49,090 nucleotides of DNA from Oscillospiraceae bacterium (GTDB lineage: Bacteria; Bacillota; Clostridia; Oscillospirales; Oscillospiraceae), in the NCBI GenBank assembly GCA_015067525.1, contig SVMH01000010.1, positions 1 to 49,090 of the forward strand. Direction: 5' to 3'. Below the pieces are notes generated by a model. It had not been told where the DNA came from and ran no database searches. It was given only the letters and a program-made list of their open reading frames with translations. Shown here piece after piece: positions 33,310 through 39,694 of this stretch. A program made the translations under genes and the position numbers. Every line of letters starts with the position of its first letter. The first letter of the stretch is position 1.

Positions 33310-33497
33310 TCCCGCTGCCCTCCCGCGCATAAAAAGGGCGCAAAGTAGGCGCGGGCGTAGTCCTCCAGACAACTCTCACAGAACACCTGCCCGTTCACCT
33401 GATAGTAGTCCTCCCCCACGTAGATGGCGTCGCCGCACAGACTGCACTGCTGGCGCACCGCGCTGCCGTCCGCTTCATGGATCATCGCAAATCGCAT
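33300..33497 (-). CDS. Small zinc-ribbon protein heading the terminase operon
   Basis: A 65-residue protein with CSLCGDAIYVGEDYYQVNGQ then FCESCLEDYARAYFAPF: two CxxC pairs about 20 residues apart, a LIM/zinc-ribbon arrangement for one zinc ion. ATG 33497 follows AAAGGAGAC; longer upstream frames run through repeats. It overlaps the TerS-like gene, so the two are translationally coupled. Its direct upstream sequence is control element copy 2. The function is unknown; a DNA- or protein-binding accessory to packaging is a guess. Confidence 0.65.
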   Translation of the reverse strand: MRFAMIHEADGSAVRQQCSLCGDAIYVGEDYYQVNGQVFCESCLEDYARAYFAPFLCAGGQREWK

Positions 33498-33530
33498 CGT
33501 CCGTCTCCTTTCCCCAAAAGCGTTCCTACT

Positions 33531-33597
33531 ACTACCCTCTCCACGCCCCTTTTTTGCACGCCAACGTGCAAATTTCGGAAAAGTTTTTGAAAAAAAC
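33531..33597 (-). promoter_or_regulatory. Shared cassette control element, copy 2 (before zinc-ribbon/TerS/TerL)
   Basis: Minus strand TTTTTTTCAAAAACTTTTCC, then the dyad TTTGCACG-N4-CGTGCAAA (33553-33572, identical to copy 1 over 20 bases), then, 13 bases after GTGCAAAAA, GGGTAG. It ends ~34 bases before the start of the zinc-ribbon gene. Confidence 0.7.
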
Positions 33598-33748
33598 GGT
33601 TTCCCACGCCCTCTCTCCCACTGCCGCACCCGCCCAAAAGCTCCCTCTGATGAGGGAGCTGGCACGGCGCAAGCCGTGACTGAGGGAGAGATACTCCACC
33701 CCCTCATCCCACCCCGCACCATCGCATCCCGCACTCGCCGACGCCCCG

Positions 33749-33960
33749 CAGCCCTCTGTAGGGGCCGACGACCCGGCGGCCCGTTTGCCCTCTCTCCCAC
33801 ACCGCACCTCGTCCGGCGCCCTACACCGTTTATCGGCAGCTCCCCGCATCCCCGCAGGCGCACTTCCCGCGCAGCACCCCCCACGCCATACCCTAAGTGC
33901 ACAAACAATGATTCCCCCGCTTATTCTCGCGGGTTTACATAATTAAATTACGGTAAATCA
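33749..33960. repeat. ~213-bp direct repeat, copy 2 (upstream of the terminase operon)
   Basis: Same order of blocks as copy 1 at 31091, ending in the palindrome at 33932-33959. The offset between the two copies (2658 bases at the left end) equals the offset between control element copies 1 and 2, so element plus repeat were probably duplicated together. Confidence 0.8.
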
Positions 33961-34096
33961 TCCACCAACACCGCACCACCGTCCCACGGCGCGCCGAGGT
34001 CGTCGCGCCCTACACCATTTATCGGCCGCTCCCCGCATCCCGCACCTCCTGCGCCGCACCCTCTACCCCCCTTACCGTTCCTCTTCTATTCTCGTC

Positions 34097-34124
34097 GGTT
34101 GACATAATTTAATTACGGTAAATC
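34097..34124. repeat. GTTTAC palindrome family member
   Basis: GGTTGACATAATTT then AATTACGGTAAATC, preceded by CTATTCTCGTC as in the copies at 31276 and 34273. Confidence 0.65.
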
Positions 34125-34272
34125 ATCCACCGCATCGTACCACCACCCCGCACCACCGTCCCGCGCCCCGCACCACCGTCCCGCGCCGCACCATCGCAGC
34201 CCCCACCTCCCGCACCAATTGTCAACTGTCAACTGTTACCTATTCATTCCCATCCCCTCGCCTATCCTCGTC

Positions 34273-34299
34273 GGTTTACATAACTTTATTACCGTCAAC
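34273..34299. repeat. GTTTAC palindrome family member, diverged
   Basis: GGTTTACATAACTTTATTACCGTCAAC, split here for reading as GGTTTACATAAC and TTTATTACCGTCAAC; preceded by CTATCCTCGTC. It lies just beyond the NUDIX terminator. Confidence 0.6.
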
Positions 34300-34311
34300 C
34301 TCCCACAAGCC

Positions 34312-34348
34312 AAAAAAACACCCGGACCGCGATTTGCAGTCCGGGTGT
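34312..34348 (-). terminator. Terminator of the NUDIX gene
   Basis: Arms ACACCCGGAC (34318-34327) and complement (34339-34348); on the minus strand a T-run (34312-34317) follows. It lies ~145 bases beyond the present stop because a repeat unit has been placed in between. Confidence 0.8.
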
Positions 34349-34380
34349 CTCCCGTTTATTTCGTTGTGGCCGGTTCATTC

Positions 34381-34523
34381 CTTCACAGCCCCAGCAGCAG
34401 CTTCACCTTCAAAACCGCCGCCCTAAGCCTCCCCTGTGCAAGGGGAGGTGGCGCGCAGCGCCGGAGGGGTTGTCAAACCAGCCGCACCTCTTCACAGCCC
34501 CAGCAGCAGCTTCACCTTCAAAA
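34381..34523. repeat. 34-bp direct duplication of the NUDIX gene end flanking a stem-loop repeat
   Basis: A 34-base sequence starting CTTCACAGCCCCAGCAGCAG occurs at 34381-34414 and 34490-34523, without mismatch. The right copy is the real 3' end of the NUDIX gene (residues LKVKLLLGL plus stop). Between them is a ~75-base CCTCCCC/GGGGAGG stem-loop unit (about 34428-34470 at its core). This looks like an insertion with a long flank duplication. Confidence 0.8.
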
Positions 34524-35028
34524 TGGCCGCCACCGTCTTGGCGTCCTCCACGGAGCCGTCCATGCACATTTCGTACAGCGTGTCGAAGTCCATCCGCTCA
34601 CACTCCAGGAACTCGTCCTCGTCGGGATGCACCGCGCCGAAGGTGAGTCCGCGGGCCAGATACAGGTACAGCCGCTCGCCGTAGCAGCCCGGGGAGGGCA
34701 GCAGCGTACCGAGGCTCTGCCACGAAGCGGCGGTGGCGCCCACCTCCTCCTGCAGCTCCCGCTGCGCCGTGAGGAAGGGGTCCTCCCCCGCCTCCCGCTT
34801 GCCCGCCGGGATCTCCAGCATCATCCGTCCAAAGGCGTAGCGGTACTGCCGCACCACGCACACGCGGTTCTCCTCATCCAGCGCCACAATGGCCACGCCG
34901 CCGGGATGCTCCACGATCTCCCGGGTGGCCGTGCCGCCATCGGGCAGCGATACCGTGTCCACATGCAGCTTCACCACGCGCCCTGCGTAAATGTCCTGCC
35001 GCGCAAGGGTCTTTTCCGTCATATCCAT
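34492..35028 (-). CDS. NUDIX hydrolase, ADP-ribose pyrophosphatase-like
   Basis: A 178-residue NUDIX enzyme. The box fits GX5EX7REUXEEXGU: GKREAGEDPFLTAQRELQEEVGA. The preceding VRQYRYAFGRMMLEIPAG is the ADP-ribose pyrophosphatase form. It should split ADP-ribose or a related nucleotide sugar to AMP and sugar phosphate using Mg2+. ATG 35028 follows GGAGG. It is monocistronic with a promoter at 35056-35084. Its 3' end is duplicated 109 bases downstream around an inserted repeat, but the coding frame is intact. Confidence 0.9.
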   Translation of the reverse strand: MDMTEKTLARQDIYAGRVVKLHVDTVSLPDGGTATREIVEHPGGVAIVALDEENRVCVVRQYRYAFGRMMLEIPAGKREAGEDPFLTAQRELQEEVGATAASWQSLGTLLPSPGCYGERLYLYLARGLTFGAVHPDEDEFLECERMDFDTLYEMCMDGSVEDAKTVAAILKVKLLLGL

Positions 35029-35055
35029 GGCCTGCGCCTCCTTTGCTTTGCCCCC

Positions 35056-35084
35056 ATTCTACCACACCGCCGGCTAAAAACCAA
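35056..35084 (-). promoter_or_regulatory. Promoter of the NUDIX gene
   Basis: Minus strand TTGGTT (35079-35084) and TAGAAT (35056-35061), 17 bases apart. Confidence 0.55.
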
Positions 35085-35235
35085 CCTTTTTCCGCCCCGC
35101 CCCCTTGACAAGACGCCGCAAGTGTGTTAATTTTTTATCAGGATAGTCAAACATTTCACATTCTCATGTTTGTCATCTTCTTTCTCTCCTGCGAAGCAGC
35201 ACCTTCACTCCTTTTCCGTGCCGGTTCGCAAAAGG

Positions 35236-35269
35236 CAGTCCCCGTCCGCAGCGGGGGCTGTTTTTTTTT
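35236..35269 (+). terminator. Terminator-like hairpin before the DUF6291 gene
   Basis: CAGTCCCC (35236-35243) pairs with GGGGGCTG (35253-35260, one G-T pair) and is followed by nine T. No plus-strand gene ends here, so it either shields the next gene or ends an unseen small transcript. Confidence 0.6.
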
Positions 35270-35330
35270 GTGAAAATTTTCCCTCCTGTTTGCACAGTTC
35301 CGTGCAAAAACGCCGCCGAAACCGGGTATG
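35262..35330 (+). promoter_or_regulatory. Shared cassette control element, copy 3 (before DUF6291)
   Basis: Plus strand: T-run, GTGAAAATTTTCCC, the dyad TTTGCAC-AGTTCC-GTGCAAA (35289-35308), then, 13 bases after GTGCAAAAA, GGGTATGG, ending at the ribosome site TTAGGAGG. The dyad arms match copies 1 and 2 exactly while the centre differs, which is the mark of a protein-binding dyad or RNA stem. Confidence 0.7.
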
Positions 35331-35348
35331 GTTAGGAGGTGTTTTTAT

Positions 35349-35762
35349 ATGACCAATTCGAATCCCCCCGGCGTGCTGCTGCATTTTGAGTGGATGGATT
35401 CCCTGCAGCATCTGAGCCACGAGCAGCTGGGCCGCCTGTTTCTGGCCATTCTGACCTACGGCAAAACCGGCACCGTGCCCGAATGGGACGACCGCTTTCT
35501 TCTCTTTGTCTGGAACGTGCTGCGCCCCCGACTGGATCTGGACCGTGAGCGCTACGCAGCCATTGTGGAAAAGCGCCGCGCCGCCGCCAACAAGCGCTGG
35601 AACAGCCAGAGCGACAGCGCACCAAGCCGCGCCGAGCCCCAGCGCACCGAACCGAAGCACGAACCCCAGCGCAGCTATACGCCCCGCGCCGCCTCTTCCC
35701 GCACCTTCGGTATGCCCGGCTCCATCCTCGCTCCCACGCAGGAAGACCGCATGAACCGTTAG
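35349..35762 (+). CDS. DUF6291-like phage-associated protein
   Basis: A 137-residue protein. The N-terminal ~85 residues (FEWMDSLQHLSHEQLGRLFLAILTYGKTG, then FLLFVWNVLRPRLDLDRERY) match the DUF6291 type found in Firmicutes phage and mobile-element genes, where a basic region (EKRRAAANKRWNS) follows as here. The last ~40 residues are low-complexity, Ser/Arg/Pro-rich. Related proteins are often annotated as replication-module proteins, but I know no tested function. ATG 35349 follows TTAGGAGGTG. It is on the strand opposite to the virion cassette but has the same control element, so it may belong to the same regulon. Confidence 0.65.
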   Translation: MTNSNPPGVLLHFEWMDSLQHLSHEQLGRLFLAILTYGKTGTVPEWDDRFLLFVWNVLRPRLDLDRERYAAIVEKRRAAANKRWNSQSDSAPSRAEPQRTEPKHEPQRSYTPRAASSRTFGMPGSILAPTQEDRMNR

Positions 35763-35789
35763 CTGTGATGCAAATGCATGCACCCCATG

Positions 35790-35882
35790 CCAACCACAAC
35801 TACAACTACAACTACAACCACAGCCACAACCACAGCCACAACCACAACCTCAACCTCAACTGCAACCACAGCCACAACCACA
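35790..35882 (+). repeat. Guanine-poor ACAACC/ACAACT tract (rut-like)
   Basis: About 90 bases made of CAACCACAACTACAAC-type units with only a handful of G. It lies between the DUF6291 stop and the terminator. Such C-rich, unstructured RNA is what Rho binds, so a Rho-utilisation role is possible. A simple expanded microsatellite is the alternative. Confidence 0.6.
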
Positions 35883-35883
35883 T

Positions 35884-35912
35884 GCCCCGGCCCCAACCGG
35901 ACGGGCCGGGGC
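35884..35912 (+). terminator. GC-rich terminator hairpin of the DUF6291 gene
   Basis: Perfect arms GCCCCGGCCC (35884-35893) and complement (35903-35912). A purine-rich stretch and then T-rich sequence follow; the T-run is not immediate. Confidence 0.6.
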
Positions 35913-36109
35913 GGCAGGAGAGAGAAAAAGTATTTTTTCTTTTTTCCGTTGGGCCTTCGGCATTTTTCCCAAAAATTGCCCCCAAATTTCTACTCCCACG
36001 AAACTCCCTCTTCGTTGACACTTGCGCCGCCGCGTGGTACATTTTGTATAAGAGCAACAATCTTCCCACGTGAAAGATTGTGCATTTTGTCACAAAGGGA
36101 GGGATGCCC

Positions 36110-36793
36110 ATGATCTCATTTGCCCCTGTCCTGCCGGAAGATACCCGCCTTTTCACGGTGGTGGGCCACTTCGGCAGCGGCAAAACGGAATTCGCCGTCA
36201 ATCTGGCCCTCGCCCTGCGCGAGGAGCGCGATGAGGTGGCCCTGGCGGATCTGGACGTGGTGGACCCGTATTTCCGCAGCCGCGAGTGCGAGCCGCTGCT
36301 GGTGCAGCGCGGCATCCGCCTCATCTCCAGCGCCAACACCTGTCGCGATGCGGACCTGCCCAGCATGCCCGCCGAGGTGAACGTGCTGCTGGATAACCCC
36401 TCGCTCACCGGCGTGCTGGACATCGGCGGCGACCCCTCCGGCGCCCGGGTGCTGGCCCGCTACCGCCGCCGCATCGGGGAGAGCAGCGCAGCGCTGCTGT
36501 GCGTCATCAACGCAAACCGCCCCCTCTCGGACACGGCGGACAAGTGCATCGACTACATCCGCCGCATCGAGACCGCCTGCGGCATGGGCGTGACGGCGCT
36601 GGTGAATAACACCCACTGCTGCCACCTCACCGAGGTGGAGGACGTCCTCGCCGGCGCGGAGATGGCCCGGGAGGTCAGCGAAAAGACCGGCATCCCCATT
36701 TTGTGCCACTGCGCACCGTGCAAGATCGCCGCGGATGTACCGCTGGATCACATCTTCCCCATGGAGCTTTTCATGAAAAAACCGTGGGAATGA
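36110..36793 (+). CDS. P-loop ATPase (MinD/CobQ-type) linked to the oxidoreductase operon
   Basis: A 227-residue nucleotide-binding protein. Walker A is VVGHFGSGKTEFAVNLALAL (residues ~18-37) and a switch-like ADLDVVDPYFRSRECEPLL follows, as in SIMIBI-class ATPases; VLDIGGDPSGARVLARY is the Walker B region. Two Cys-rich stretches (VNNTHCCHLTE, LCHCAPCK) might bind a metal or cluster. ATG 36110 follows GGGAGGG at a fitting distance. The gene precedes the ferredoxin oxidoreductase operon in the same direction, a pairing I recall from other gut Clostridia. A role in cofactor or cluster insertion is speculative. Confidence 0.7.
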   Translation: MISFAPVLPEDTRLFTVVGHFGSGKTEFAVNLALALREERDEVALADLDVVDPYFRSRECEPLLVQRGIRLISSANTCRDADLPSMPAEVNVLLDNPSLTGVLDIGGDPSGARVLARYRRRIGESSAALLCVINANRPLSDTADKCIDYIRRIETACGMGVTALVNNTHCCHLTEVEDVLAGAEMAREVSEKTGIPILCHCAPCKIAADVPLDHIFPMELFMKKPWE

Positions 36794-37102
36794 TGTAGGG
36801 GCGATTCACGAATCGCCCTTCCCCCTTTCGGCAAGGGGGGTAAAGAAGTAACGATGAAAACCTCCCCTGCCTAAGGGGAGGGGGACCGCGACAGCGGTGG
36901 AGGGGTACTCCCCTGTCTGGCAACGCCTTCCCAAAGCGCTGCTTAAAGTGACAGTAAATCCCCCCGTCTGCTTCGCAGACACCCTTTTTAGGGGTTCTGT
37001 GCAAAGAGAAAGTATATCCCCCCGATTTTGCCCACGGCAAAATCACCCCCCTTTAGGCAAGGGGGGGTAAAGAGGTAATTTATTAGAAAAGGAGACTTGT
37101 CT
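36794..37102. other. Repeat-filled leader of the oxidoreductase operon
   Basis: Starts with GTAGGGGCGATTCACGAATCGCCC, then CCTCCCC/GGGGAGGGGGACCGCGACAGCGGTGGAGGGG, and two further CCCCCCG... units whose arms (GTCTGCTTCGCAGAC; GATTTTGCCCACGGCAAAATC) are themselves hairpins. No gene is seen. The promoter of the operon could not be placed with confidence. Confidence 0.65.
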
Positions 37103-37312
37103 ATGGCCATTCATCTTACCTTCCAACAGGACCGGTGCAAGGGCTGCGCCCTTTGTATCACCGTCTGTCCCAAGCACATCCTGGCGCTGGATGAGGGCAC
37201 CAACGTCAAGGGCTACCGCCCCGCCGTATGCACCGACGAGGCTGCCTGTGTCGGCTGCGCCAGCTGCGCCAGGATCTGTCCCGATTCCATCATCACCATT
37301 GAGAAAGATTGA
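37103..37312 (+). CDS. 4Fe-4S ferredoxin subunit of 2-oxoacid:ferredoxin oxidoreductase
   Basis: A 69-residue two-cluster ferredoxin: CKGCALCITVCP near the N-terminus and CVGCASCARICP near the C-terminus, each CxxCxxCxxxCP, for two [4Fe-4S] clusters. It is the delta-type subunit of VOR/KOR enzymes and hands electrons to free ferredoxin. ATG 37103 follows AAAAGGAGAC. Stop at 37312 and the alpha subunit start at 37322 are 9 bases apart. Confidence 0.9.
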   Translation: MAIHLTFQQDRCKGCALCITVCPKHILALDEGTNVKGYRPAVCTDEAACVGCASCARICPDSIITIEKD

Positions 37313-37321
37313 GGAGGTGTC

Positions 37322-38395
37322 ATGACCATGAAACGCGAGATCTGGAAAGGCAGCGAAGCCATTGCCGAGGCCGCCATCCGTGCCGGCTGCCGCGGCTTCT
37401 TCGGCTACCCCATCACCCCCCAGAATGAGATCCCCGAGTACATGTCGCTGAAAATGCCCGAATCGGGCGGCGTGTTCGTGCAGGCCGAGTCGGAGCTGGC
37501 CGCCATCAACATGGTCTACGGCGCCGCCGCCAGCGGCATGCGCGCCATGACCTCGTCCTCCTCCCCCGGCATCAGCCTCAAGCAGGAGGGCATCAGCTAC
37601 ATGGTGGGCGCGGAGCTGCCCGGCGTCATCGTTAACGTGATGCGCGGCGGCCCGGGCCTCGGCTCCATCCAGCCCGGCCAGAGCGACTATTTCCAGGCCA
37701 CCCGCGGCGGCGGCAACGGCGACTACCACATGGTGGTGCTGGCCCCCGCCAACCTGCAGGAGGCCGTGGACGTGATGTTCGAGGCCTTTGACATTGCCGA
37801 TCAGTACCGCAACCCCGTGCTGGTGCTGGCGGACGGCCTCATCGGCCAGATGATGGAGCCCATCGTCTGGAAGGAACACACCCCCCGCGTGCTGCCCGAC
37901 AAGACCTGGGCCGCTGACGGCCGCCGGGGCGAGCGCGAGCATAACAACTTCATCACCTCCCTGCTGCTGGCCGCTGACGCGTGCGAGGCCCGCAACATCC
38001 GCCTGAAGGCCAAGTTCGACGAGATGGAGCAAAACGAGTGCCGCTGGGAGGAGATCGGCACCGAGGACGCCGACCTCATTCTCGTCTCTTACGGCACCCC
38101 CTCCCGTATCGCCCAGTCCGCCGCCGAGCAGCTGCGCGCACAGGGCCTGAAGGTGGGTCTCCTCCGTCCCATCACCGTGTGGCCCTTCCCCACCGCGCGC
38201 ATCCGTGAGCTGGCGGCAGGCAAGTGCCGCGGCTTCCTGGCCGTGGAGATGAGTCAGGGCCAGATGGTGGACGACGTCCGCCTTGCCGTAGGCGAGAAGA
38301 AGCCCGTGGGCTTCTACGGCCGCTGCGGCGGCGTGGTGCCCACCGTGTCGGAAGTCCGGCTTGCGGCGGAGAAATTCTATCAGGAGGTGCAGTGA
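37322..38395 (+). CDS. 2-oxoacid:ferredoxin oxidoreductase alpha subunit (VorB/KorA-like)
   Basis: A 357-residue subunit carrying the pyrimidine-binding and C-terminal transketolase-like domains. Key blocks are GSEAIAEAAIRAGCRGFFGYPITPQNEIPEY, QAESELAAINMVYGAAASGMRAMTSSSSPG and GLGSIQPGQSDYFQATRGGGNGDY. With the beta, gamma and ferredoxin subunits it converts a 2-oxo acid plus CoA to acyl-CoA, CO2 and reduced ferredoxin. The four-gene layout and 357-residue length are those of enzymes annotated as 3-methyl-2-oxobutanoate (VOR) oxidoreductase; 2-oxoglutarate (KOR) is the alternative. GAGGAGGTGTC precedes ATG 37322. Confidence 0.88.
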   Translation: MTMKREIWKGSEAIAEAAIRAGCRGFFGYPITPQNEIPEYMSLKMPESGGVFVQAESELAAINMVYGAAASGMRAMTSSSSPGISLKQEGISYMVGAELPGVIVNVMRGGPGLGSIQPGQSDYFQATRGGGNGDYHMVVLAPANLQEAVDVMFEAFDIADQYRNPVLVLADGLIGQMMEPIVWKEHTPRVLPDKTWAADGRRGEREHNNFITSLLLAADACEARNIRLKAKFDEMEQNECRWEEIGTEDADLILVSYGTPSRIAQSAAEQLRAQGLKVGLLRPITVWPFPTARIRELAAGKCRGFLAVEMSQGQMVDDVRLAVGEKKPVGFYGRCGGVVPTVSEVRLAAEKFYQEVQ

Positions 38396-38396
38396 T

Positions 38397-39140
38397 ATGA
38401 CTACCATTTACCGTAAATCCACCGGTCTGCAGGATACGGAGCTGCACTATTGCCCCGGCTGCAGCCACGGCACCGTCCATAAGCTGGTGGCCGAGGTGCT
38501 GGAGGAGATGGGCGCTGTGGATACCGCCATCGGCATCTGCCCCGTGGGCTGCGCAGTTCTGGCCGGCAACTACTTCAACTGCGACGTCATCGAGGCCGCT
38601 CACGGCCGCGCCCCCGCCGTGGCCACGGCTGTCAAGCGCCTGCACCCCACCCAGCCCGTCTTTACCTATCAGGGCGACGGCGACCTGGCCTCCATCGGTG
38701 CCGCCGAAATCGTCCACGCCGCCATGCGCGGTGAGAAGTTCACCACCATCTTCATCAATAACGCCATCTACGGCATGACCGGCGGCCAGATGGCCCCCAC
38801 CACCCTCTTGGGCCAGCGCGCCACCACCGCCCCTCTGGGCCGCACGGTGGAGCAGGCCGGCAGCCCCATCCGCATGGCGGAGATGCTCTCCACGCTGGAC
38901 GGTCTGGTCTACGCCGAGCGCGTGTGCGTCACCGATATCCCCCACCTGAATAAGGCCAAGAAGGCCATCCGCAAGGCCTTCCAGAAGCAGATGGCGGGCG
39001 AAGGCTTCACCTTCATCGAGGTGCTGGCCGCCTGCCCCACCAACTGGGGTATGGACATCGTGGAGGCCAACCAGTGGCTGCTGGAGAACATGGCCGCCTA
39101 CTATCCCCTGGGCGTCATTAAGGATAAGGAGGCTGAGTAA
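38397..39140 (+). CDS. 2-oxoacid:ferredoxin oxidoreductase beta subunit (TPP-binding)
   Basis: A 247-residue thiamine-diphosphate-binding subunit. The TPP motif runs GDGDLASIGAAEIVHAAMRGE with the later NNAIYGMTGGQMAPTT, and CPGCSHGTVHKL near the start supplies cluster-type cysteines. The late FIEVLAACPTNWGM is conserved in KorB/VorA proteins. ATG 38397 lies one base after the alpha subunit stop and its ribosome site CAGGAGGTG is inside that gene, so expression is coupled. Confidence 0.9.
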   Translation: MTTIYRKSTGLQDTELHYCPGCSHGTVHKLVAEVLEEMGAVDTAIGICPVGCAVLAGNYFNCDVIEAAHGRAPAVATAVKRLHPTQPVFTYQGDGDLASIGAAEIVHAAMRGEKFTTIFINNAIYGMTGGQMAPTTLLGQRATTAPLGRTVEQAGSPIRMAEMLSTLDGLVYAERVCVTDIPHLNKAKKAIRKAFQKQMAGEGFTFIEVLAACPTNWGMDIVEANQWLLENMAAYYPLGVIKDKEAE

Positions 39141-39142
39141 CC

Positions 39143-39694
39143 ATGAAAAAGCGTGAAGTCATCCTCTCCGGCTTCGGCGGTCAGGGCGTCATGTCCATCG
39201 GCAAGAACCTGGCCGAGGCCGGCGTGGTGGAGGGTCTGGAAGTCTCCTGGGTGCCCTCCTACGGCCCCGAGATGCGCGGCGGCACCGCCAACTGCACCGT
39301 GATTTTGAGCGAAGAGCGCATCGGCGCCCCGCTGGTGGAGCAGGCCACCGAGATCGTGGTCATGAACCGCCCCTCCCTCATCAAGTTTGAGCCGGCGCTG
39401 CAGCCCGGCGGCATCGCCTTCATCAATAGCTCCATTGTGCCCGACAAGGTCACCCGTGACGACATTCAGGCCATCTACGTCCCCTGCGACGCCATCGCCA
39501 AGGAGCTGGGCAACCCCAAGGTTGCCAACATGGTGATGCTGGGCGCCTACGTGGGCGCCACCGAGGCACTGAAGGTGGAAACCATCGAGGAAATGATCCA
39601 CGAGATGTTCACCGGCAAGAAGGCCAAGCTGGTGCCGCTGAATCTGGAAGCCCTGCAGCGCGGCATCCGGTGCGCCAAGGAACAGCTTGCATGA
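39143..39694 (+). CDS. 2-oxoacid:ferredoxin oxidoreductase gamma subunit
   Basis: A 183-residue CoA-contacting gamma subunit: VILSGFGGQGVMSIGKNLAEA, then SYGPEMRGGTANCTVILSEERIGAP and the late GNPKVANMVMLGAYVG. These are the family's conserved blocks. It follows the beta gene by 2 bases and overlaps the CoA-transferase start by 4 bases, so the transferase is made with the complex. Confidence 0.9.
   Translation: MKKREVILSGFGGQGVMSIGKNLAEAGVVEGLEVSWVPSYGPEMRGGTANCTVILSEERIGAPLVEQATEIVVMNRPSLIKFEPALQPGGIAFINSSIVPDKVTRDDIQAIYVPCDAIAKELGNPKVANMVMLGAYVGATEALKVETIEEMIHEMFTGKKAKLVPLNLEALQRGIRCAKEQLA

Larger units (their letters stand above)
33498..34491. other. ~1-kb gene-free repeat array
   Basis: From left: control element copy 2, a CTCCCTC/GAGGGAG unit (33635-33690), the second ~213-bp repeat (33749-33960), a partial third copy (~34000-34124), a further GTTTAC palindrome (34273-34299), the terminator of the NUDIX gene (34318-34348) and the duplicated end of that gene. 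No protein-coding gene is credible on either strand. Confidence 0.75.
35763..36109. other. Gene-free 3' region with C-rich tract and terminator
   Basis: It contains the guanine-poor ACAACC tract (35790-35882), a terminator hairpin (35884-35912) and the A/T-rich leader of the P-loop ATPase gene. A 102-codon frame from 35765 is His/Asn repeats followed by terminator sequence and is not a credible gene. Confidence 0.6.

Noticed and set aside
30874-35330. Firm assignment of the shared element to a sporulation or SigB-type sigma factor
   Set aside because: GGGTAT is suggestive, but the upstream box is a poor match and copy 3 lies too close to the start codon. The dyad itself is the safer claim.
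35765-36073. His/Asn-repeat open frame after the DUF6291 gene
   Set aside because: Made by the ACAACC tract and then terminator sequence; the other two frames give Thr and Gln-Pro repeats equally well, so no frame is favoured.
36794-37046. Minus-strand open frame in the oxidoreductase leader
   Set aside because: Built from dispersed repeat units; no start signal or family features.
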